A stretch of 12,752 nucleotides of DNA from an uncultured Helicobacteraceae bacterium (GTDB lineage Bacteria > Campylobacterota > Campylobacteria > Campylobacterales > Helicobacteraceae): assembly GCA_934728205.1 (NCBI GenBank), contig CAKVEH010000015.1, positions 1 to 12,752 on the forward strand, given 5' to 3'. The position numbers and the translations under genes were made by a program. Positions 7,819 through 12,752 of the stretch are shown here, piece after piece; position 1 is the first letter of the stretch, and the number at the start of each line of letters is the position of its first letter. The notes beneath the pieces are model-generated. The model did no database searches and had not been told where the DNA came from. It worked only from the letters and a program-made list of their open reading frames with translations.

Positions 7819-8991
7819 ATGAATAGAGATTCTAAAACACTTGATTGTGTGGAGCTTACGCGCACACTTATTACTTATCCAAGCGTTACGCCAAATGAAT
7901 GCGGGATTTATGAAGTGATTACACAAGCATTTTCTCATCTGCCGTTTGAATGTATCACACAGGAAAAAAATGGCACAAAAAATTTATTTTTGCATACCAA
8001 AGATTCTCAAAGTGGCGATTCCAAGCCTGCGTGCAAGCCTCATATTTGCTTTGCTGGGCACATTGATGTCGTGCCTGCTGGGGAAGGCTGGAGTGAGAAT
8101 CCTTTTGGCGGTGAAGTGAAAAATGGGCGTATGTTTGGACGCGGAAGCCAAGATATGAAAAGTGGCGTAAGTGCGTTTGTATGCGCACTTAAAGTCTTTA
8201 TAGAAGAGAATCCAAAAATTATAGAATCTTGCAAGATTTCTATTTTGCTTACAAGTGATGAGGAGGGCGATGGAGAGTTTGGCACTTGCTATATGCTCGA
8301 GCATTTGGAGAATCTTAATCTTTTACCCACAATGGCAATCGTAGCTGAACCAACTTGCGAGAAAGTTTGTGGCGACACCATAAAGATTGGACGGCGTGGA
8401 AGTGTGAATGGGAAAATCACCATTTTTGGCAAACAAGGACACGCAGCATATCCGCAACATTGCATTAACCCCACAGAGCTTCTTGGTGCGCGTTTGGGAG
8501 ATTTAGCAGGGGTGGATTTGGATAATGGCGATGAGAGTTTTGAGCCATCAAAACTTGTGATAACGGATATTCGTGGTGGTATGGAAGTGGTGAATGTAAC
8601 ACCTGATAAACTTGCTATAATGTTTAATGTGCGTAATTCTCCAGCCACAAAAGTCGAGCACATAGAATCTTATATCAAAAAAGTGCTAAATGGGCTTGAT
8701 TTTGAGCTCTCAATCAAGCAAACTTCTCAAGGATTTATTACACAACGCGATAGCGCACTAGTAACCTTAATGCAAGAGAGTATCCAAGCTGTGTGTGGCA
8801 TAACGCCAGCGTTAAGCACGAGTGGTGGGACGAGCGATGCGAGATTCTTTGGTGCGCGGGGGATACCTGTGGTAGAAATCGGCGTTACTAATGATAGAAT
8901 CCACGCTATTGATGAATGTGTGCCAATAGAGCAAATTAGGCAGTTGCAAAGTATTTTTGCACGATTTCTAATCAATCTTAAGCACCGCTAG
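7819..8991 (+). CDS. dapE: Succinyl-diaminopimelate desuccinylase
   Basis: DapE is a dizinc M20 peptidase-family enzyme that hydrolyses N-succinyl-LL-diaminopimelate, giving LL-DAP for lysine and peptidoglycan. The 390 residues are close to the family length. Metal ligands and catalytic residues are visible: His81 in FAGHIDVVP (78-86), Asp112 in [10 protein letters not shown] (107-116), base Glu148 and ligand Glu149 in TSDEEGDG (145-152), Glu177 in VAEPT (175-179) and His362 in [10 protein letters not shown] (357-366). The dimerisation domain begins near [10 protein letters not shown] (191-200). AGGGTG (7805-7810) overlaps the stop of the upstream gene and serves as the ribosome binding site for the ATG at 7819. 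The last 24 nt overlap the end of the convergent lepA gene. Confidence 0.95.
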   Translation: MNRDSKTLDCVELTRTLITYPSVTPNECGIYEVITQAFSHLPFECITQEKNGTKNLFLHTKDSQSGDSKPACKPHICFAGHIDVVPAGEGWSENPFGGEVKNGRMFGRGSQDMKSGVSAFVCALKVFIEENPKIIESCKISILLTSDEEGDGEFGTCYMLEHLENLNLLPTMAIVAEPTCEKVCGDTIKIGRRGSVNGKITIFGKQGHAAYPQHCINPTELLGARLGDLAGVDLDNGDESFEPSKLVITDIRGGMEVVNVTPDKLAIMFNVRNSPATKVEHIESYIKKVLNGLDFELSIKQTSQGFITQRDSALVTLMQESIQAVCGITPALSTSGGTSDARFFGARGIPVVEIGVTNDRIHAIDECVPIEQIRQLQSIFARFLINLKHR

Positions 8992-10761
8992 GAACGCATC
9001 TTGAGGCAAATCCACCTTGCCGATTGCTTTCATTCGCTTTTTGCCCTCTTTTTGTTTTTCTAGCAGTTTGCGCTTGCGCGTGATGTCCCCGCCGTAGCAC
9101 TTTGCCGTTACATTTTTGCCCATAGATTTTATCGTCTCACGCGCGATAATCTTACTCCCAATGCTCGCTTGAATCGCCACTTCAAAGAGCTGTCGCGGGA
9201 TTAGCCCTTTCATCGCTTCGACTAGCGCGCGCCCCTTTTCTTGAGCCTTGCTCCTATCTACGATGATTGAGAGCGCATCGACTATTTCATTTGCTACGCG
9301 TATATCAAGCCGCACCAAATCCCCTTCTCTAGATTCTATGGGCTCATAATCAAAGCTTGCATAGCCCTTCGTGCAGGATTTTAGCTTGTCATAAAAATCC
9401 ATTACGATTTCGTTGCTCGGCAGGGCGTATTGCAGTAGCACGCGATTTTGCGTGATATAGTCCATTTTTTCTTGCACACCACGGCGGTTTGAGAGAAGCG
9501 TTATGATATTGCCGACAAATTCGCTAGGCGTTATGATATTTGCCCGCACAAAAGGCTCTTTGATAAATGCGATTTTTTGCACTTCGGGGAGTTCGCTTGG
9601 ATTTTGCACGAGCTTTACACTCCCATCCGTGCAATGCACCTCATACACCACTGTGGGCGCAGTGGCAATGAGACTTAGCCCAAATTCGCGCTCCAATCGC
9701 TCCTTTACCACTTCCATATGCAGCAGTCCCAAAAACCCCACTCGGAATCCAAAGCCTAATGCCACCGAAGTTTCAGGCTCATAGCTAAGCGCGGAATCAT
9801 TGAGCGCAAGTTTATTAAGCGCGTCTCGTAACTCTTCAAATCTATCCGTTTCGATTGGGTAGAGCCCCGCAAACACAAATGGCTTAGCAGGCATAAAACC
9901 CTCAATCGCCTCGCTTGTGGGGTTGCTAGAATCTGTAATTGTATCGCCCACGCGCAAGTCATTAAGCGATTTTAGCCCTAGACATACGATACCGATTTCG
10001 CCACAAGAGATTTGCTTGGTAGCGATTTTTTGCACGGGGTGGGGATAATAAAGGCTAAGCACCTCGTATTTTTTGCCCGTGCTCATTATCAGCACTTCGC
10101 TTCCTTGCTCTAGATTCCCATCTTTTAGTCGCACTAAGGCTAGCGCACCCAAATAATTATCAAACCACGAATCATAGATTAACGCCTTTGTGGGGGCATT
10201 TGGATTCCCGCTTGGAGCGGGGATTTTCTCTATTATTGTTTCGATTAGATTTTGGATTCCCACTCCGCTTTTGGCACTTACTTGCAGGGCGTTTGTGCAA
10301 TCTAGCCCTATGCTCTCTTCAATCTCTATGCTGACTTTGAGCGCGTCAGCGGCTGGCAAGTCGATTTTGTTGATTACAGGGAGAATCTCTAAATTATTAT
10401 CCAGCGCGACATAGACATTTGCGATAGTTTGTGCTTCCACACCCTGCGTAGCATCGACAACAAGCAATGCCCCCTCACAAGAGCTAAGCGAGCGCGAAAC
10501 CTCATAGCTAAAATCCACATGACCAGGGGTATCGATAAGATTGAGTGTATAAGTCTTGCCCTTGTAGGCGTAGTTTAGTCGCACGCTTTGGGCTTTTATG
10601 GTAATACCGCGCTCTTGCTCTATATCCATAGTGTCCATCATTTGGGCGTGCATTTCGCGCTCACTCACCGCGCCACATACTTGGAGGATTCTATCTGCGA
10701 GCGTGGATTTGCCGTGGTCGATATGGGCGATGATAGAGAAATTACGGATAAGATTTTGCAT
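8968..10761 (-). CDS. lepA: Elongation factor 4 (LepA), ribosome-associated GTPase
   Basis: LepA/EF4 is a translational GTPase that binds the ribosome, with reported roles in back-translocation and ribosome assembly. The 597 residues are standard length. GTPase motifs are G1 AHIDHGKST (12-20), G2 RGITIKAQ (51-58), G3 DTPGHVDF (77-84), G4 NKID (131-134) and G5 SAKSG (162-166). The LepA-specific C-terminal domain has [20 protein letters not shown] and ends [11 protein letters not shown], typical of the family. The frame is open 15 codons further upstream, but ATG at 10761 ([10 protein letters not shown]) fits relatives, with a weak AAAAGG-type ribosome binding site. It is transcribed divergently from glnA and ends convergently inside dapE. 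Confidence 0.97.
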   Translation of the reverse strand: MQNLIRNFSIIAHIDHGKSTLADRILQVCGAVSEREMHAQMMDTMDIEQERGITIKAQSVRLNYAYKGKTYTLNLIDTPGHVDFSYEVSRSLSSCEGALLVVDATQGVEAQTIANVYVALDNNLEILPVINKIDLPAADALKVSIEIEESIGLDCTNALQVSAKSGVGIQNLIETIIEKIPAPSGNPNAPTKALIYDSWFDNYLGALALVRLKDGNLEQGSEVLIMSTGKKYEVLSLYYPHPVQKIATKQISCGEIGIVCLGLKSLNDLRVGDTITDSSNPTSEAIEGFMPAKPFVFAGLYPIETDRFEELRDALNKLALNDSALSYEPETSVALGFGFRVGFLGLLHMEVVKERLEREFGLSLIATAPTVVYEVHCTDGSVKLVQNPSELPEVQKIAFIKEPFVRANIITPSEFVGNIITLLSNRRGVQEKMDYITQNRVLLQYALPSNEIVMDFYDKLKSCTKGYASFDYEPIESREGDLVRLDIRVANEIVDALSIIVDRSKAQEKGRALVEAMKGLIPRQLFEVAIQASIGSKIIARETIKSMGKNVTAKCYGGDITRKRKLLEKQKEGKKRMKAIGKVDLPQDAFLAVLKID

Positions 10762-10807
10762 TTTGTGCCTTTTAGTTTTGTGTGAAATTATTAGAAATTT
10801 AAGCAAA

Positions 10808-10816
10808 ATTGTAGCA
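10808..10816 (-). promoter_or_regulatory. Candidate lepA promoter
   Basis: On the minus strand TGC-TACAAT is an extended -10 box about 47 nt before the lepA ATG. Transcription would start near 10801, leaving a leader of about 40 nt. No -35 box is evident. Confidence 0.5.
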
Positions 10817-10880
10817 AAGCAAACCTAAGAAAAGCAAATTTTAAAATATACATTTTTGCTTTGTGTTTATCTCTTGGTTT

Positions 10881-10908
10881 TTGCATTATAACAATTTTGT
10901 TATATAAT
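10881..10908 (+). promoter_or_regulatory. Candidate glnA promoter
   Basis: TTGCAT (10881-10886) and a perfect TATAAT (10903-10908) are separated by 16 nt, the best sigma-70-like promoter in the window. Transcription would start near 10915, with a leader of about 43 nt before the glnA ATG. A palindrome fills the spacer. Confidence 0.65.
10887..10904. promoter_or_regulatory. Palindrome in the glnA promoter spacer, possible operator
   Basis: TATAACAATTTTGTTATA consists of perfect 8-bp inverted arms around TT. It sits exactly between the -35 and -10 boxes and runs two bases into the -10. A dimeric repressor bound here would block the promoter. The regulator is not identifiable from the window. 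Confidence 0.5.
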
Positions 10909-10957
10909 GCCACGCGTGTGAGATAAGTTAGTCAAACTATTTCTATAAGGAGAAAAA

Positions 10958-12391
10958 ATGAAAACACAAATAGACAAAAAAGTAGTGGCAGAGTTTTTTA
11001 GATTCTGTGAAGAAAACGCAGTAGAATTTATTGATTTTCGATTTACAGACATCAAAGGCGTGTGGCATCATCTTGGATTTTCCGCAAATGCCGTGAGCGA
11101 GGATAGCTTTGAGGGTATTCCATTTGATGCGAGTTCGATTGAGGGGTGGCAGCCTATCAACAAATCCGATATGATTCTTATCCCAGACCCCGTGCGATAT
11201 TTCATCGACCCATTCACCGCAGATACCACCGTGGTAGTGTTTTGTGATATTTGGGATATTTACAAAAACGAGCCCTATGAGAAATGCCCCCGCTCTATCG
11301 CTAAACGCGCAAGCGAATATCTAAAATCTAGCGGTATCGGCGATGTGGCGTATTTTGGACCTGAGAATGAATTTTTTGTCTTTGATTCTATTAAAATCAA
11401 AAGCGCGGTGAATTGCCAATACTACGAAATCAACACCGAAGAGGGCGATTGGAATCGCGACAAAGAATTTGATGGTGTAAATATCGGACATCGCCCGGGC
11501 ATAAAAGGAGGCTACTTCCCCGTTCCTCCTGTGGATACGATGATGGATTTGCGCGCTGAAATGGTAAAGGTGCTAAACCAAGTGGGGTTAGAAACCTTTG
11601 TCCTGCACCACGAAGTCGCACAAGGGCAGGGCGAAATCGGCGTGAAGTTTGGCACACTTATCGAAGCAGCAGACAATGTGCAAAAATTTAAATATGTCGT
11701 AAAAATGGTGGCACACCTAAATGGAAAAACTGCGACATTTATGCCAAAGCCCCTGTATAACGACAACGGAAGCGGAATGCACACGCATATAAGCATTTGG
11801 AAAGGTGGCAAAAATCTTTTCGCGGGCAACGCGTATGAGGGGCTTAGTGATATGGCATTGCACTTCTTAGGCGGAGTGCTAAAGCACGCCCGCCCGCTAG
11901 CAGCCTTTACCAACGCTAGCACAAACTCTTATAAACGACTAATCCCCGGATTTGAAGCCCCTAGCATTCTTACTTATTCTGCGCAAAATCGAAGTGCGAG
12001 CATACGGATTCCCTATAATAGCGGTGAAAAAGCGAAGCGAATGGAGTTTCGATTCCCCGATAGCTCGAGCAATCCTTACCTAGCATTTAGTGCATTGCTT
12101 ATGGCAGGACTAGATGGAATCCAAAACAAAATCGACCCGGGCAAGCCTATGGAAGTCAATCTCTTTACCCTCACGCTTGATGAAATCCGCGAAAAAGGTA
12201 TCAAACAGCTTCCACACACGCTCCGCCACGCTATCGAGGAAATGCTCCAAGACAAAGACTACCTAAAGCAGGGTAAAGTCTTTAGTGAGGAATTTATCCA
12301 AACTTACAAGCAATATAAATTTGAAAGCGAAGTGTGGCCTTGGGAGGGGCGACCACACCCATTTGAGTTTATCACGACTTATAGTTGCTAG
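10958..12391 (+). CDS. glnA: Glutamine synthetase type I
   Basis: Glutamine synthetase makes glutamine from glutamate, ammonia and ATP, the main route of ammonia assimilation. The 477 residues match bacterial type I. Motifs are FDASSIEGW (56-64), [11 protein letters not shown] (133-143), [12 protein letters not shown] (268-279), [10 protein letters not shown] (344-353) and the glutamate-binding [14 protein letters not shown] (361-374). The usual adenylylation segment NLYDLP is replaced by NLFTLT (401-406), with Phe403 in place of the modified tyrosine, as I recall for H. pylori. Activity is thus probably not switched by adenylylation. AAGGAG (10947-10952) lies 5 nt before the ATG. The promoter has a palindrome that could provide transcriptional control. 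The gene stands alone, divergent from lepA. Confidence 0.97.
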   Translation: MKTQIDKKVVAEFFRFCEENAVEFIDFRFTDIKGVWHHLGFSANAVSEDSFEGIPFDASSIEGWQPINKSDMILIPDPVRYFIDPFTADTTVVVFCDIWDIYKNEPYEKCPRSIAKRASEYLKSSGIGDVAYFGPENEFFVFDSIKIKSAVNCQYYEINTEEGDWNRDKEFDGVNIGHRPGIKGGYFPVPPVDTMMDLRAEMVKVLNQVGLETFVLHHEVAQGQGEIGVKFGTLIEAADNVQKFKYVVKMVAHLNGKTATFMPKPLYNDNGSGMHTHISIWKGGKNLFAGNAYEGLSDMALHFLGGVLKHARPLAAFTNASTNSYKRLIPGFEAPSILTYSAQNRSASIRIPYNSGEKAKRMEFRFPDSSSNPYLAFSALLMAGLDGIQNKIDPGKPMEVNLFTLTLDEIREKGIKQLPHTLRHAIEEMLQDKDYLKQGKVFSEEFIQTYKQYKFESEVWPWEGRPHPFEFITTYSC

Positions 12392-12430
12392 ATTTTGGTT
12401 GCTTAGATAATTGGTATTTGTGGTATCCCT

Positions 12431-12458
12431 AAAGCCATCCGCAAAGGAGGGAGCTTTT
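12431..12458 (+). terminator. Possible glnA terminator
   Basis: AAAGC (12431-12435) pairs with GCTTT (12453-12457) and TCC (12438-12440) with GGA (12446-12448), with an internal loop between them, followed by TTTTAT. It is 40 nt past the glnA stop. The stem is interrupted, so the call is tentative. Confidence 0.35.
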
Positions 12459-12473
12459 ATCGTTCTTGCCACA

Positions 12474-12512
12474 CCGTCATTGCGAGCCGTGTTTGCACGG
12501 CGTGGCAATCTA
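12474..12512. repeat. REP-like palindromic element (CGTCATTGCGAG ... GGCAATCTA type)
   Basis: The element opens CGTCATTGCGAG and closes GGCAATCTA. An inner perfect stem pairs GCCGTG (12486-12491) with CACGGC (12496-12501) around TTTG. An outer stem pairs ATTGC (12479-12483) with GCAAT (12505-12509). This wording recurs as a short dispersed repeat between genes in many bacteria and often causes spurious small ORF calls. Only one copy is in the window, so dispersal here is inferred from memory of the type. Confidence 0.6.
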
Positions 12513-12635
12513 TAACCAAAACCCACAAAAAAGCGTTATTTGGTGATTTTGTGTTTGTGGATTCTTGCCAAAGTTTTTGATTTTTTTTGTCGTGCCTTAA
12601 TTATGACAAGTTTTTTGCAAATTCTTGTTTGTGTA

Positions 12636-12644
12636 TGCTAGAAT
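12636..12644 (+). promoter_or_regulatory. Candidate promoter of the CT-tract gene
   Basis: TGC-TAGAAT is an extended -10 box about 44 nt before the ATG at 12689. T-rich sequence lies upstream (T8 at 12581-12588). Transcription would start near 12651. Confidence 0.4.
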
Positions 12645-12688
12645 ACCAAAAAACACAACTTTCATAGAATTTAAACACGGGACATATA

Positions 12689-12742
12689 ATGAATACAAGT
12701 CATTCTCAAAATAACGCCATCTCTCTCTCTCTCTCTCTCTAA
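12689..12742 (+). CDS. 5' start of an unidentified, probably phase-variable gene, currently out of frame
   Basis: ATG at 12689 is preceded by CGGGA (12678-12682) as a possible ribosome binding site and by a candidate promoter. The frame reads MNTSHSQNNAISLSLSL and then hits TAA at 12740-12742, whose first base is the last T of a (CT)10 tract. With eleven or eight repeats the frame continues as SNNNQ to the window edge. With nine or twelve it continues as LITT. The full gene lies beyond the window, so its product is unknown. The N-terminus does not look like a signal peptide in the part visible. That it is a gene start at all is inferred from the tract, promoter and ribosome binding site together. 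Confidence 0.5.
   Translation: MNTSHSQNNAISLSLSL
12721..12740 (+). repeat. (CT)10 simple sequence repeat
   Basis: Ten uninterrupted CT units lie 11 codons into a small open frame. Dinucleotide tracts of this length slip during replication. CT tracts inside 5' coding regions are a known on/off switch for Helicobacter surface genes. Confidence 0.95.
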
Positions 12743-12752
12743 TAACAACCAA

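Noticed and set aside
10762..10806. Upstream start extending lepA by 15 residues
   Set aside because: The conserved LepA N-terminus begins at the ATG at 10761, and the extension would reach the predicted transcription start.
12263..12526. 87-codon minus-strand frame crossing the glnA end and the REP-like element
   Set aside because: Its N-terminal residues are the familiar spurious translation of the palindrome, and the rest is antisense to conserved glnA. No ribosome binding site was noted.
12587..12609. Small inverted repeat TTGTC ... GACAA before the CT-tract gene
   Set aside because: Five-base arms with a 13-nt loop in AT-rich DNA are expected by chance.
1..12752. tRNA, rRNA, CRISPR array, insertion sequence or prophage genes
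   Set aside because: None was recognised on either strand; apart from the unidentified ends the genes are core metabolic ones.

Overview
The window reads as chromosomal DNA of a Helicobacter-like epsilonproteobacterium, not H. pylori itself. The base composition is AT-rich. Genes lie close together on both strands. Promoters are dominated by extended -10 boxes (TGn-TANAAT) rather than clear -35 boxes. The neighbour order hypA / coiled-coil protein / lpxB matches what I recall for H. pylori HP0869-HP0867. The glutamine synthetase has the Helicobacter-type change at the adenylylation site. A CT dinucleotide tract at the very 5' end of a gene is the classic Helicobacter phase-variation device. 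Species cannot be fixed from sequence alone.

Layout, left to right. A minus-strand partial gene (1-675) encodes a membrane-anchored TerB/DjlA-like protein whose last visible residues switch to an ABC-transporter ATPase signature. Next, on the minus strand, are ppsA (781-3210, PEP synthase), with its own promoter and a palindromic leader, and the tightly overlapped group hypA - coiled-coil protein - lpxB (5386 down to 3346). A divergent promoter region (5387-5518) separates these from a plus-strand run: ispG (5519-6589), a TusA-like plus diiron ferritin-like fusion protein (6622-7806) and dapE (7819-8991). dapE ends inside the 3' end of convergent lepA (10761-8968, minus). A second divergent promoter region (10762-10957) separates lepA from glnA (10958-12391, plus). 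The roughly 300 bases after glnA hold a possible terminator, a REP-like palindrome, a promoter and the first codons of a gene with a (CT)10 tract. In the state shown, a stop codon directly follows the tract.

The genes are mostly core metabolism: gluconeogenic PEP supply (ppsA), lipid A assembly (lpxB), nickel delivery for hydrogenase and possibly urease (hypA), isoprenoid precursors (ispG), lysine/peptidoglycan precursor synthesis (dapE), ribosome-associated GTPase (lepA) and ammonia assimilation (glnA). The less ordinary items are the TusA-like/ferritin-like fusion with a missing sulfurtransferase cysteine, the in-frame TerB/ABC chimera at the left edge, the phase-variable gene start at the right edge, and two palindromes placed on promoters (ppsA and glnA). 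Both edges look like places where an assembly might break (a chimeric join and a simple repeat), so the window could be a whole contig. That is inference.
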